From IMG/VR virus record IMGVR_UViG_3300007639_000002, positions 1 to 64,000 of that record: a stretch of 64,000 nt of DNA; one strand, 5' to 3'. Every line of letters begins with the position of its first letter. Within the stretch, counting starts at the first letter, position 1. This document shows, piece after piece, positions 25,791-36,396 of the stretch. The notes beneath the pieces are model-generated. The model was not told the origin of the DNA. It made no database searches and saw nothing but the letters and a program-made list of their open reading frames with translations. The position numbers and the translations under genes were made by a program. The stretch comes from a virus.

Positions 25791-27261
25791 ACCTAGTTAA
25801 GTTTCTAAGAGATTCCGCATGATCTACCAATTCGTGGTTATTGCGTCCTGAGGATTTATCATACATATCTTTTTTAACAATATTACGAATACCTAGACGA
25901 TCTATTGCTCTAGTTGTAGATTGTATGTTAAGCACATTTTGTCCTTGTGCAACATGTATAAAATGACCAGACGAGAACAACCCGTAAAAACTACCAAAGT
26001 CGTCGTAACGCATAGGTGGTCTTTCAGACCACAAATCAAGCATTTCTTGTAGTGTGTCGTTTATTGGCATTTCCGATACTGCTTGCCAAAATGGTGTGTC
26101 TCGCCTATCACTGATGTAATGAAGACGAATCATTGTCAGCAAGTTATCCATAACACTGGACATCGCTTTGTTGTATTGCTTTTGTGAGTGCTTATAAGTA
26201 GGAGTATAACTTGCTAAATAAGGAATTAAAGCCTTTATTTGTTGGATAGTACTGCCAATGGATGTGGCCTCTAAAGGTTCCACAAATGACGAGGCAAGCC
26301 CCACAGCACAGCAGTTGTTAACCCAAGGTTTCTTTAAGTATCCGGGGTCAAACTTAAAGTGACGGTGTTTATCAAAAGAATAACCTGTTAGGTTAGATAA
26401 CTCTTCTGCTGCCTTATCCTCATCCATAAATTGTGAAGAGAATACATAGCCATTGCCACGTCGTTCCTGTGTAGGAATCTCCCACGCCCAACCTGAAGAC
26501 ATTGCCCGTGCTCTAGTGTATGGGCGTATTTGGTTAGAGGGGTCTGACTCTGTTGGGCCAGCAATAGCCGAGTCACAGAGTAAGTATTTACTAAACGACT
26601 CCCAATCGGTGTTTCCTATATGGGTCATTAGTACTTTGGAAAAACCGCTTGCATCAATCCAGAAGTCGCCAGATAAAGAGCCGTGAGTCTCCAGTACAAC
26701 AGATTCAATGTTTCCGGTCTCAGGGTTCTGCACCACGGACAGAACATCGTCGTCCATTAATTTTATGCCTCTCTCAAAGCATAAAGATTCAAAATAATTA
26801 TTTAATTTAAAAGTATCAAAATGAAATTGATTTGTATTTTCATGCAGGTTTACACGACGAATCTTATTTTCTGTCAAACCAGCAGACGTGGTTTGTATGG
26901 TTAATAGTTTTTCACGTTCTATAAACCCCATATAAGTTGGGTAAAGACCATAAGCAAAAATGGTCTCATCACCAGAAACGCTATGGAAGTAATCAGGGGT
27001 TTGACGTGTCCAATTTTCAAAACGAATCCCGTATTTGTGAGTAGCGTCTGTGCGTACTAATAATTCTTCAGTTGGTATCTCACAAATACGCATGAATTCA
27101 CGCCAGTGCTCAGTAGAGCCTTCGCCCACCCCTATTATCCCTACTTTTTTAGAAGAGACAACAGTAATGGATGAGTTTGAAAAGGCTTTTTGCAGAGATA
27201 ACGCAGAGATTAGACCAGCAGTTCCAGAACCAATTATGACAATATTTAAGTTGCTATTCAT
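25783..27261 (-). CDS. Flavin-dependent (tryptophan-type) halogenase
   Basis: A 492-residue protein. The ATG at 27261 overlaps the oxygenase stop (ATGA), so it is preferred over the GTG nine bases upstream. Signature residues are present: GSGTAGL near residue 10 (FAD binding), GVGEGSTE near 43, the catalytic Lys in ATHKYGIRFENW near 77, GWAWEIP near 255 (the WxWxIP motif that excludes monooxygenase activity), and FVEPLEATSIG near 325 with the catalytic Glu. It would use FADH2, O2 and halide to halogenate a small molecule or residue. The substrate is not evident. An oxygenase and a DUF6065-like protein flank it. Confidence 0.88.
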   Translation of the reverse strand: MNSNLNIVIIGSGTAGLISALSLQKAFSNSSITVVSSKKVGIIGVGEGSTEHWREFMRICEIPTEELLVRTDATHKYGIRFENWTRQTPDYFHSVSGDETIFAYGLYPTYMGFIEREKLLTIQTTSAGLTENKIRRVNLHENTNQFHFDTFKLNNYFESLCFERGIKLMDDDVLSVVQNPETGNIESVVLETHGSLSGDFWIDASGFSKVLMTHIGNTDWESFSKYLLCDSAIAGPTESDPSNQIRPYTRARAMSSGWAWEIPTQERRGNGYVFSSQFMDEDKAAEELSNLTGYSFDKHRHFKFDPGYLKKPWVNNCCAVGLASSFVEPLEATSIGSTIQQIKALIPYLASYTPTYKHSQKQYNKAMSSVMDNLLTMIRLHYISDRRDTPFWQAVSEMPINDTLQEMLDLWSERPPMRYDDFGSFYGLFSSGHFIHVAQGQNVLNIQSTTRAIDRLGIRNIVKKDMYDKSSGRNNHELVDHAESLRNLTRYD

Positions 27262-27854
27262 CTGTACCACGTTACTAAAGAGTATTTAACCCCGTCAACC
27301 ACGGGATTGGCGTAGTGGGTGTAGGGGTAAGAGGACGGAAATATAAGAACAGAGTTTTCTTCTGCCTTTATAGTTGTATTAAAGTACGGCAATTCTAAAT
27401 CTCCCCCAGTTGATGTGTTTTTAAGATACGCAACAATGCTAAACACCCTGTGCATGTCAGGACCATAATCGTAATGGCTTCTGTAGTGTGCACCTGCCGA
27501 ATACTTTAACAAATTAAAAGGTTCATGTAGCCCATGATGTACTGTGTACTGCTCGCAGTAATCATTGACACACTCATATATTTTATTTCTAATTTCCTGC
27601 GTAAATAAACTTTTTACAGGAGAGTCTTGTCTAGGGTCCATGAATAGATCAAGATGGCAGGCAAGAGATGACCTATAGTCGGAAAGACTGCCATTTCCAG
27701 TAAAAGAGTCATCCCAGTACAGACCCCCAGTGCTGTCGGAGCACTCTTGCTCTATGGCATCAATAAAAGTTGAAACGGCTTTTAGATTAAAAACGTCAGT
27801 ATATATATTTACAGCAGGAACTGGGGTACTAACTGTATTTGGTGCTGATGGCAT
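27258..27854 (-). CDS. 2OG-Fe(II) oxygenase (prolyl-4-hydroxylase-like)
   Basis: A 198-residue protein. The double-stranded beta-helix core spans about residues 100-198. It has LLKYSAGAHYRSHYDYG near 118-133 (the H-x-D iron ligands), RVFSIVAYLKNTSTGGDLELPYF near 138-160, and THYANPVVDGVKYSLVTWYR at the C-terminus (distal His ligand and the basic residue that binds 2-oxoglutarate). It would hydroxylate a protein side chain or a small molecule. It is coupled to the halogenase, which suggests a common target. Confidence 0.82.
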   Translation of the reverse strand: MPSAPNTVSTPVPAVNIYTDVFNLKAVSTFIDAIEQECSDSTGGLYWDDSFTGNGSLSDYRSSLACHLDLFMDPRQDSPVKSLFTQEIRNKIYECVNDYCEQYTVHHGLHEPFNLLKYSAGAHYRSHYDYGPDMHRVFSIVAYLKNTSTGGDLELPYFNTTIKAEENSVLIFPSSYPYTHYANPVVDGVKYSLVTWYR

Positions 27855-28260
27855 TTATGTCTTCTTCTCCTACTACATTTTGTTTATTTTTTAAAACAAC
27901 ATGCCATCTTCCCAACAGCGGGAGCCTAGCAATATACTTTACATAGCGTTTTTCAACCAAAACAGGGGTACCCTCAACTACGGTACCATCTTCAGACGTA
28001 TATATACAAGACAAATTCTTTATATCAAAATCTTCAAAAAAGGTGCATGACACTGAGTGTGCTTTGTGGACAACTGCTTTTGTGTAAGTTTCAAATGCAA
28101 TAAGTAGGTTTGTATTGATAATTTGAACTTTTGTTCTATCAAAGTTTAAATTAACAGTTTGAGAAGAGTCCCCAACGAGAATGGGAAGTTTTAATTCCTT
28201 TGCTAGTTTTTCAGCCTCTTCTAAACAGTTTTCAGAAGGACAATAGACTAGGCGACTCAT
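27829..28260 (-). CDS. Unknown protein in halogenase cluster
   Basis: A 143-residue alpha/beta protein (LVYCPSENCLEEAEKLAKEL near the N-terminus, RYVKYIARLPLLGRWHVVLKN near 105-125). It is tightly packed with the oxygenase (26-bp overlap). I recognise no conserved active site. The alternating strand and helix pattern could be an incomplete Rossmann-like or methyltransferase-type domain, but this is weak. Confidence 0.4.
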   Translation of the reverse strand: MSRLVYCPSENCLEEAEKLAKELKLPILVGDSSQTVNLNFDRTKVQIINTNLLIAFETYTKAVVHKAHSVSCTFFEDFDIKNLSCIYTSEDGTVVEGTPVLVEKRYVKYIARLPLLGRWHVVLKNKQNVVGEEDINAISTKYS

Positions 28261-28261
28261 T

Positions 28262-28531
28262 TTAACTATTTAATGTTTGTATCTGCTCAGTCAATGCTTT
28301 GTGTCTTTGGCACATATCATATAGGTTTTGCTTGTCACCATAATTAGAATGTATTGCAATTACTGTAGGATCAAAGGTTAATGACGGGTCTGGATACGTG
28401 TTGGGGTCAAAAGTCTCGGGGTCTATAGCAAGAATACTGCACAGTCTATAAAGTTCACGAGTTACGGAGTCCTTCATAGAAGTTGCAATAGTCAGTTTTT
28501 CTGCATTTGAAAGGTTTGCAAAAATGGTCAT
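28262..28531 (-). CDS. Unknown small protein, 89 residues
   Basis: Helical at both ends (SNAEKLTIATSMKDSVTRELYRLC-like N-terminus, DMCQRHKALTEQIQTLN C-terminus) with a Pro/Asp-rich middle. It is one base from the next gene and 8 bp from the fibre gene, so it lies in the same operon. It could be a fibre-assembly helper by position only. Confidence 0.4.
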   Translation of the reverse strand: MTIFANLSNAEKLTIATSMKDSVTRELYRLCSILAIDPETFDPNTYPDPSLTFDPTVIAIHSNYGDKQNLYDMCQRHKALTEQIQTLNS

Positions 28532-28539
28532 TAAGTCTC

Positions 28540-30096
28540 CTAGGCGTTTAAAACGATATAAGTATATCCAGATGATCCTGAGTAATTATCTGAATCTGCT
28601 GTCTGTCCAGCAAGCGTATCATAGGAAATTCCAGATGGAGTTGTATCAGTTATAACAATTATACCTCCACCGCCTCCTGCTCCGCCTCGTTTACCAGCAG
28701 AACCGGTTACAGCAGGTGCACCTGCTCCACCAGCGCCACCGACACCACTTGCCCCTCCCGCACCACCTGCACCGCCTGCGTAATGAGTGTGATTTGGAGT
28801 ATGACTTAACGTATGGTGATTTGGGGTATGGTGCCAGCGTGCAGTGTTGTCCGAACCCGTGTTGTGCACGTATGGTTCATATTTTCTATACGACGGGTTT
28901 TGGTGGTGTATGTTTGCGGTTGAGTAAGTGTAATGGTTGTGTGCATATCCAGCACTATCATGATGTGTAGTGTCTATATAAGCAATATGCGGGTAACCAT
29001 GATGAAAGTTTCCAGCGTGCCACTGGTGGCTATTGTGTCCTTGGTGCGATCCATGATAATGCCCTGTATGGTCTCCACTTTTTCCGCTACCACCCGTAGA
29101 ATGGGAATGAAAGTTTCTGCCGACGTGGGCAGTGTTTGTGTGGTTTGGTGTATGAGGTCCGTTGTTATGTGCATGGTAGGTGTGCACTGGGCTGTGGCTC
29201 GTAATTACTGCAATTGATGGTGCCGTTGCGCCCGGAGTTCCAGTTGCACCGTTAGCCCCAGCACCACCGGGGGTTCCCGATGCGCCAGCAGAACCAGCAG
29301 AACCAGCGGCTCCACTTATACCTCTAGAGATAACTTTGCCAGTTCCTGTAATCGTTTTTGCTGCAAGTAAAACTATTCCACCTCCTACACCTCCTGAACC
29401 ACCAGCACCACCGGGTCCAGACGTATGGTTAGTTACAGTTCCCGGTGAACCACTTGCCCCAGCGGTGCCAGAAGCACCAGTTCCACCTTTACCTCCACCC
29501 GCACCTACCGTTGAGGCATTTGGTGGATAACCACCATTTGCTCCAGCAGCACCTGCGCCACCCGGAGAACCCGTTGCTCCTGCTTTACCGGGCCAACTAT
29601 CAGGAGCAGTGTAAGCCGTACCTGTTGCACCAGTAGAACCGCTTGATCCAGCAGATCCACCAGAAATAGTTGTTATGGTTCCATCATTTTGAATTACTTT
29701 TCCACTTATCAAAGAGTTAATATGTTGTCTATAACTCACTGGAAGTTGCGTAGCAGTAGTTGCCGTGCCACCTCCACCAGTGTTACCCACTGAGTAAGTA
29801 AGCGAAGTAGATGTAGAAGTACCGGCAACTGTTCCTGTAGAAACAGAAGATGTTGGTTCAGCGCCTGCCCCGGTGCCATGCCCGATGTAACCGTTTAAAG
29901 TTAATGTTCCCTGCACAAACACACGGAATCCGTTAGTTTTAAGGATAACCCCAGAGTTAATCGTGAGGTTTTTGTAGTTCATGTCTGTTGTCAGAGTGGT
30001 ATCCGCAGAGATAATAACTGTTCCGTCTGCTCCAGTGCCATAAACTGTGTCATTACCAAGACTTGAAACACTTTGTTCGTATCTAGATATAGCCAT
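28540..30096 (-). CDS. Glycine-rich tail fibre with histidine-rich insert
   Basis: A 518-residue protein. Residues about 1-100 form a beta domain shared with the next gene (TVIISADTTLTTDMNYKNL, GFRVFVQGTLTLNG). Residues about 140-290 are Gly/Ala/Ser-rich with collagen-like GGAGAAGANG tracts. Residues about 300-440 contain roughly 30 histidines, many as HxH or HH pairs. The C-terminus is again Gly-rich and ends in GGGGGIIVITDTTPSG. HxH motifs in phage fibre tips bind metal ions in T4 gp37. It is probably a receptor-binding fibre with metal-supported rods. Confidence 0.7.
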   Translation of the reverse strand: MAISRYEQSVSSLGNDTVYGTGADGTVIISADTTLTTDMNYKNLTINSGVILKTNGFRVFVQGTLTLNGYIGHGTGAGAEPTSSVSTGTVAGTSTSTSLTYSVGNTGGGGTATTATQLPVSYRQHINSLISGKVIQNDGTITTISGGSAGSSGSTGATGTAYTAPDSWPGKAGATGSPGGAGAAGANGGYPPNASTVGAGGGKGGTGASGTAGASGSPGTVTNHTSGPGGAGGSGGVGGGIVLLAAKTITGTGKVISRGISGAAGSAGSAGASGTPGGAGANGATGTPGATAPSIAVITSHSPVHTYHAHNNGPHTPNHTNTAHVGRNFHSHSTGGSGKSGDHTGHYHGSHQGHNSHQWHAGNFHHGYPHIAYIDTTHHDSAGYAHNHYTYSTANIHHQNPSYRKYEPYVHNTGSDNTARWHHTPNHHTLSHTPNHTHYAGGAGGAGGASGVGGAGGAGAPAVTGSAGKRGGAGGGGGIIVITDTTPSGISYDTLAGQTADSDNYSGSSGYTYIVLNA

Positions 30097-30099
30097 TTT

Positions 30100-30890
30100 T
30101 TACACCTGTTGAATATAAATTGAGGTTCCTGCGTTTGCGCCCGTTACATCAGTAGAGATGGATGCAGGAAGTGCACTAGCAGAGGATACAACAATGATGA
30201 CACCACCGCCGCCGGGAGATGTTGCAGGGGCTTTGATATAACCAGTTCCAGAAGATGGTCCAGAAATGTAACGAGCAGCAACGATTACTACTCCTCCACC
30301 AGCCTGAGTAGTTCCTCCAGCACCCCCACGCAGGGGCGTAGGACCGCCAGAAGCGGTTATTGAATAACCAGTAACTGCTTGCTGTGCAACTCTAAAATAA
30401 CTTGTTCCACCCTGAGCGGCGGTTGGGGCAGTTGCCGTGTACGTGGCTGCTGCGTTTCCACCAAGACTGCATGTAACAGATGTTCCTACGCTTCCCGTAG
30501 TAGAACCGCCTTGGGCAATAGACCCAGCAGTAGAAAACCCAGCAGTAAACCCAATAATTGAGTTGTTGTTTAACTTTAATATATTTTTTACAAAAACACG
30601 GTAACCGTTGGGCGCTATTCGCACGCTTGCGTTAATGGTTAAGTCATTGAAGTAAACATCTCGTGTTAGGGAGTAAACGCTTGATGAGGGAACAATAGTT
30701 GTGGAGTCACCCAATGTAAGAGTGGTGGTTCCGTCTAGTGTCCTATCACCGTCGTAACCGTTTCCATAAACAATGTCTGGGCTTTCGTTGTAGTAGGAAA
30801 CCCAGTAGGAGCCATCCCACTGCCAACTTTTAGAGCCAACAGTGTAAACCTGATACTGGTAAGGAGAAGCAGGAAAAGTAATTGCTGGCA

Positions 30891-30891
<1 letters not shown>
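30100..30891 (-). CDS. Tail fibre/receptor-binding protein, Gly-rich
   Basis: A 263-residue protein. The N-terminal YQVYTVGSKSWQWDGSYW motif is a repeat often found at phage fibre junctions. NDLTINASVRIAPNGYRVFVKN near 80-100 is homologous in style to the adjacent 518-residue fibre, so the two look like paralogues. The C-terminus is Gly-rich (PGGGGVIIVVSS). Its ATG overlaps the stop of the preceding fibre gene by one base. Confidence 0.6.
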
Positions 30892-32255
<1,364 letters not shown>

Positions 32256-32288
32256 CTATGTTGTGACCCCTCAAGGTCTATTTAAGTA

Positions 32289-33623
32289 TTAGCCTACTAC
32301 AACGATTGTGTAATCGTTAGCGGAAATAGTACCGTAGAGAACAACGGAGAGAGCATCTGCGTTAGAACGGGTTACATCCCCAATAACGGTTGCACCGGTT
32401 GATACTTCGTAAATCTGTACGTTTACATCAGTAGTATTAAAGTTGTGAGTAACTACGGTAGTAGAAACACCTGTGCTAGAAGCAGCACATCCCTGTTTAG
32501 CAACACGGGCAAGAGCGGGCGTGCTAGTTGTACGACCTGTGGCTTCAGCGGCTGCCGATCCCAAGTTAGTACGAGCAGTTGCTGCCGTTGAAGCACCAGT
32601 ACCACCGCTTGCAACAGCAATATTTGTTGCGCCAGAACCCCAAACACCAGTGGTAATTGTGCCAAGTGTTGTGATTGAGGACTGACCAACATAGTTGGCT
32701 GAAATATCAATAGCATCAGACGTAATTGCTGTTCTGTTAGCGGTTACGTTGACATTGACTTGTGTGCCGGTCTTTGAGAGTCCGTCACCAGCCTCAAACG
32801 AGCCAGCACCAGAGAACTGCGTCCAAGTAATTCCTGTTGAGCCAACAGTTATTGTTCCGTCTGTGGAAATAACAAAACCCGAATCAAAGTTAACGGTTCC
32901 TTCTTCAACAAAAGCAAAAGTTCCTGATTTGAGTTCACCGGTATCGGCTGTTCCGTTAGCGTCAGAAGAACGAGAAGCGGCACCAGAAGCGACAGCAACG
33001 TAGATACCGTTTTCTGATGTAGTAGTTTGGTTTTTGAGAAGTACACGGTCACCAGCGACAAGTGTTACCCCGTCAATTATGTCTCCGGCTTCAAGTCCAG
33101 TTGAAATGGCTACGTTTGCAGTTGATGCCACTCTTACTGATTGTTTTACATCAAGCCCTTGGCGGGCCGAGTCAACATAGCCCTTGGTGGCAATATGTGC
33201 GGAATCTGTTGGGGTAGCGACTTTGGCCCGACCGCTTGCGTCACGAATTACTAGTTTACTAGCAGTAGCATCAGCAGTCGCATCAGCAAGTTTTGTGAAA
33301 TCGGCAGCGCTGAGGAGACCAGCGTTTGTTCCGTCGGCAAGATTTGGTGTGACGGTTATCTGACCATTATCTTCAGTGATTGTTAAAGCAACAGAATGTG
33401 TTCCACCAGAGATAACGCCTGCGGTTACACCATCGTAGCCAGCAACGATTTTTCGCCAACGAGATGCCGTGGAGTCGTAAACCTTGATAACGCCTTCTTC
33501 GCTATCAAAATACATCCGACCATCAAAAAGGTTCGTACTAGGGTTGGTTGCCAAAACCTCAAACTTAGCGTTAACCAGTTGGTTCTGGTTGAGGTCAATG
33601 TTAGTTAGAAATTTCTGAGCCAT
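32289..33623 (-). CDS. Tail fibre protein
   Basis: A 444-residue protein starting MAQKFLTNIDLNQNQLVNAKF, an N-terminus shared with the neighbouring fibre (MAQKFITPI). It continues with GRMYFDSEEGVIKVYDSTASRWRK near 35-58, HIATKGYVDSARQGLDVKQSVRVAS near 145-168, and GDRVLLKNQTTTSENGIYVA near 190-210, which are hallmarks of phage fibre shaft proteins. The C-terminal 90 residues (VVTHNFNTTDVNVQIYEV, VVLYGTISANDYTIVVVG) form a strand-rich receptor-binding tip. It probably binds host surface glycans. Confidence 0.78.
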   Translation of the reverse strand: MAQKFLTNIDLNQNQLVNAKFEVLATNPSTNLFDGRMYFDSEEGVIKVYDSTASRWRKIVAGYDGVTAGVISGGTHSVALTITEDNGQITVTPNLADGTNAGLLSAADFTKLADATADATASKLVIRDASGRAKVATPTDSAHIATKGYVDSARQGLDVKQSVRVASTANVAISTGLEAGDIIDGVTLVAGDRVLLKNQTTTSENGIYVAVASGAASRSSDANGTADTGELKSGTFAFVEEGTVNFDSGFVISTDGTITVGSTGITWTQFSGAGSFEAGDGLSKTGTQVNVNVTANRTAITSDAIDISANYVGQSSITTLGTITTGVWGSGATNIAVASGGTGASTAATARTNLGSAAAEATGRTTSTPALARVAKQGCAASSTGVSTTVVTHNFNTTDVNVQIYEVSTGATVIGDVTRSNADALSVVLYGTISANDYTIVVVG

Positions 33624-33632
33624 TAAGGTTCC

Positions 33633-34058
33633 TTACGTGAGATAGGCAAATCCGGAGAACGCTGATGTAAAGTTTACTACAACTTGTGTAGTACTTATGT
33701 AGTTAATTTCCCCAACAACCACTGTTTTAGCGCTATCTACAATGGTTACCGAAGGGTAGCCCCCTAAGGCGTGGTTAATCGTCCATGCCGTTGAAACAGT
33801 CCCTTGGGTATGGATATGGCGGGTAGAAGTAGGGTAAACAAGATTTAATACTTGGTTTGGAGCAACGCCAGTAATAGTGGCACTTGCGTCAGTTGCAGTT
33901 GTAACTGTTCCAATAGTAAGAACATTTGGAGGTCCGGCAACACCGGGATCGCTTACTTCCAACACCTGTTCCGCTGGTTCAATTACAGTGGATACGTTTT
34001 TTTGTTGAGTGACCGTTACATACCTGTTAGGGGTTCTTGTAACTTCTATAGTGCTCAT
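33633..34058 (-). CDS. Fibre tip/baseplate-fibre protein
   Basis: A 141-residue protein. The last 70 residues (TAWTINHALGGYPSVTIVDS, VVVGEINYISTTQVVVNF, SGFAYLT) match a small beta-sandwich module widely found at the C-terminus of phage tail fibres. The N-terminal part is linker-like. The start overlaps the previous stop by 4 bp (ATGA). Confidence 0.6.
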   Translation of the reverse strand: MSTIEVTRTPNRYVTVTQQKNVSTVIEPAEQVLEVSDPGVAGPPNVLTIGTVTTATDASATITGVAPNQVLNLVYPTSTRHIHTQGTVSTAWTINHALGGYPSVTIVDSAKTVVVGEINYISTTQVVVNFTSAFSGFAYLT

Positions 34059-34765
34059 GTGGGCGGTGCTGAAACCGCTGCCTCAACTACAAGGGTTCCT
34101 GATGATAGGCAGTCCCAGTCACCTGCTGAGTCTTGTACAAAGAGGTCAAAGGAGTAAGAACCTGCGGCTACGTTGTTTGTGTTAGAAACGTGCAATTCTA
34201 GGGTGGCACCAGTTGCCGGAGCCAAATAACCACGCTTGTTGGCGGGTGTTAGGGCAATTACAGTGGCTTCAGATGGCGTGGCGGAATACCATCGCAAGTC
34301 TAGAACGGTAGTACCCGTGGATGTCTTAGCCTGCATAAAGGCACTTTGGACAGAGATAACAACCCCATCTGCGTCTTTCCAAGTGAAGGTACGGCGGTAA
34401 TCCGTGTATTGCTTGAATCGGATTTCCATAGCCTGTGCGTCCTCCAGTGGGGTGATGTTATCTAATGCAGTTACAGTAATTGTACCCTGAGTGATAGGGC
34501 GCTGAATCCCATTAACAGTAGCCAACACGTCGTACTGTAGGTCGCCCAAAGGCAAGTCTTGCGTTTCCTCAGCAGTCAACGACAAAAGAACACCGTTTTC
34601 AGTAGTAATGCTTGTAGTTATTTCAAATTTTGAGGTAGTTCCTGTTTTAATGTAAGAACGGGAATCTGTTGGCTTTAGCAATTTGTGGTTGTACTTATTT
34701 TTGATGATTACTAACCGACTCCACGGCAAGCCACGGGTAAGTGCGTAATTGATAGTACGAGTCAT
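34055..34765 (-). CDS. Minor tail/baseplate-fibre protein
   Basis: A 236-residue beta-rich protein. Residues about 110-200 (RRTFTWKDADGVVISVQSAFMQAKTS, LDLRW, LELHVSNTNN, SYSFDLFVQD) follow a beta-sandwich pattern common in upper baseplate or fibre-linker proteins. It starts the fibre operon. The start lies 6 nt after TAGAAT, an actinobacterial -10, so it may be leaderless; no good Shine-Dalgarno is present. Confidence 0.5.
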   Translation of the reverse strand: MTRTINYALTRGLPWSRLVIIKNKYNHKLLKPTDSRSYIKTGTTSKFEITTSITTENGVLLSLTAEETQDLPLGDLQYDVLATVNGIQRPITQGTITVTALDNITPLEDAQAMEIRFKQYTDYRRTFTWKDADGVVISVQSAFMQAKTSTGTTVLDLRWYSATPSEATVIALTPANKRGYLAPATGATLELHVSNTNNVAAGSYSFDLFVQDSAGDWDCLSSGTLVVEAAVSAPPT

Positions 34766-34785
34766 GTATCTATTCTACTTCAGAG

Positions 34786-34953
34786 TTAGCCGTCTTTTTT
34801 TACGAGCACTCCACCAATGTGGACAATAAGAGCAGAAACACTGATAGCGAGGGCATAAGACTGTACTTGACCAGATAAAGTGATTAAAACTAGACCTGTA
34901 CCAGCCAAAGTCCACGCTAAAGAATGTAGTTCTTTAATTAGTTTTTTAAACAT
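34786..34953 (-). CDS. Small two-helix membrane protein, holin-like
   Basis: A 55-residue protein, MFKKLIKELHSLAWTLAG followed by LVLITLSG and a second hydrophobic stretch ALAISVSALIVHIGGVLV, with a basic tail (KKDG). The ATG overlaps the TAA of the secreted-protein gene by one base. Two membrane segments and charged ends fit a class II holin, but no lysin is adjacent. Confidence 0.5.
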   Translation of the reverse strand: MFKKLIKELHSLAWTLAGTGLVLITLSGQVQSYALAISVSALIVHIGGVLVKKDG

Positions 34954-36296
34954 TAATTCCTCATACCAAAACGGCGTTTACGAGACTCGGATGAACCGCT
35001 GGTATCACTTCCTCCCCCACCGCCACTTCCACCAGACGGGCTAGGAGCCGGTGCTGGGGGACTGGAAGAAGGTAAGGAAACAGTTGGTGCTACAAATAAT
35101 ACACCCGTTGCGGCTATCAGCGTTTTACGGGTTCTTACGTTGACTTTAGAGTCAACAGGAACGTATGTACCAAACTTCTCACCAAATACGTTAATCTCTG
35201 ATTCAAAGGCGTTACGGACCGATTCAGGGGCATCCTGTACCGCTGTGATGAGTTGGTCGGCTTGCGCTGTAGACAATTCACCCGTGTCAATGGCATCAAA
35301 GATTTCAGTTGCTTGACTCGTAGTTAGAACTGCAAGTACCTCGGAATTAGTAGCAAGAGCCACAGCCTCTTTATCATTCACTCCGCTAGAGATAATGTCC
35401 TCAACAGCAGATTGAATTTCATCTTGACTCTTGTCCATTAACGTAGTTATCAGGGCTGCTACGGCAGGATCTACTTGTTCAGGGGTTGGTGCAATTGTTG
35501 TAGTTGGAGTTGCTATAGTAGTGGGAGTTTCAACAACGCTGGAGGTAGTAGATGCGACACTTGTGGAAGGCTCTGGGAGCGTTGTTCTTGGTATTGTGCT
35601 GGTGGTTGTGGCGACAACAGTCGTTGTTGTGGCAACGGTTGTCAAAGGAACATAGGCTTGAGTAGTAGTTGTAGGGGGGACAGTTGACGACGTTGTTGTG
35701 GTCGTTGGTAATTCCGTTGTTGTTGTTTGCAACATGGTGGTTGGGACCACGAGAATAGTTGTTGTAGTTGGTTCCTGAGTTGTAGTCGTAGGTGGCACTG
35801 TTGTTGTAGTGGTCGTAGTTGTAGAAGTAGTTGTGGTTGTACTAGTTGTAGTTGTGGTCGTAACTTCTGGCTGAGTAGTGCTCGTAGTCGTCGTTGGCAC
35901 GTTTGTTGGGGCAGAGTCGGATTCCACCATGTAGAACTGGTTGTACCACCTATTAGGGTCGCCACAGCAAACACTTGTGCGTAGACGATAAATACCTGAT
36001 TCCTGAACATTATATGAAATGTACGAATCTAGACCAAACCAGTCGTCATTTACGGCTACAACGGTGTCGGCGCTGTTGTAAAGCCATAACTGACTGTCAA
36101 TGCCATATTGCTGGGCGTAAGTCCTTAGGGTAAAGGTTGTGCCGGACTCTAACTCAAAGTAGTAGTCATTGGCACCTTCAGTACGAAATGACTCTGCTTT
36201 GGCTGGAGATACGGGGTAAATAGCAATAATGCTAAGTAATACGGGAAGTAATGATATGGGGCGACTAATTATCCTACGAAAATTAAATCGTAACAA
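34953..36296 (-). CDS. Secreted Thr-rich surface protein with beta-sandwich domain
   Basis: A 447-residue protein with a TTG start after AGAGGAG. Residues 1-35 are a signal peptide (basic FRRIISR, hydrophobic core, PAKAE cleavage site). Residues about 36-130 form a pre-peptidase-like beta-sandwich with GVYRLRTSVCCGD-like strands. Residues about 140-270 are almost only Thr, Pro, Val and Ser, mainly TTTT runs. Residues 280-380 are helical. A hydrophobic stretch near 400-415 may anchor it. The basic C-terminus is RKRRFGMRN. Such Thr-rich linkers are usual in secreted proteins of aquatic Actinobacteria. It may alter the infected cell's surface, or be a virion protein processed on the way. Confidence 0.6.
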   Translation of the reverse strand: MLRFNFRRIISRPISLLPVLLSIIAIYPVSPAKAESFRTEGANDYYFELESGTTFTLRTYAQQYGIDSQLWLYNSADTVVAVNDDWFGLDSYISYNVQESGIYRLRTSVCCGDPNRWYNQFYMVESDSAPTNVPTTTTSTTQPEVTTTTTTSTTTTTSTTTTTTTTVPPTTTTQEPTTTTILVVPTTMLQTTTTELPTTTTTSSTVPPTTTTQAYVPLTTVATTTTVVATTTSTIPRTTLPEPSTSVASTTSSVVETPTTIATPTTTIAPTPEQVDPAVAALITTLMDKSQDEIQSAVEDIISSGVNDKEAVALATNSEVLAVLTTSQATEIFDAIDTGELSTAQADQLITAVQDAPESVRNAFESEINVFGEKFGTYVPVDSKVNVRTRKTLIAATGVLFVAPTVSLPSSSPPAPAPSPSGGSGGGGGSDTSGSSESRKRRFGMRN

Positions 36297-36396
36297 TCAT
36301 TCTCCTCTAGAGTATTTAAGGTTATTTAATTCTACCACTAGACACGAAGAGGGACCGCTCGCAAGCAGCCCCCCTCGGTGGGTTAGACCTCACTAA

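Noticed and set aside
27261-27270. GTG start of the halogenase at 27270
   Set aside because: The ATG at 27261 overlaps the stop of the oxygenase (ATGA), the coupling used by nearly all neighbours.
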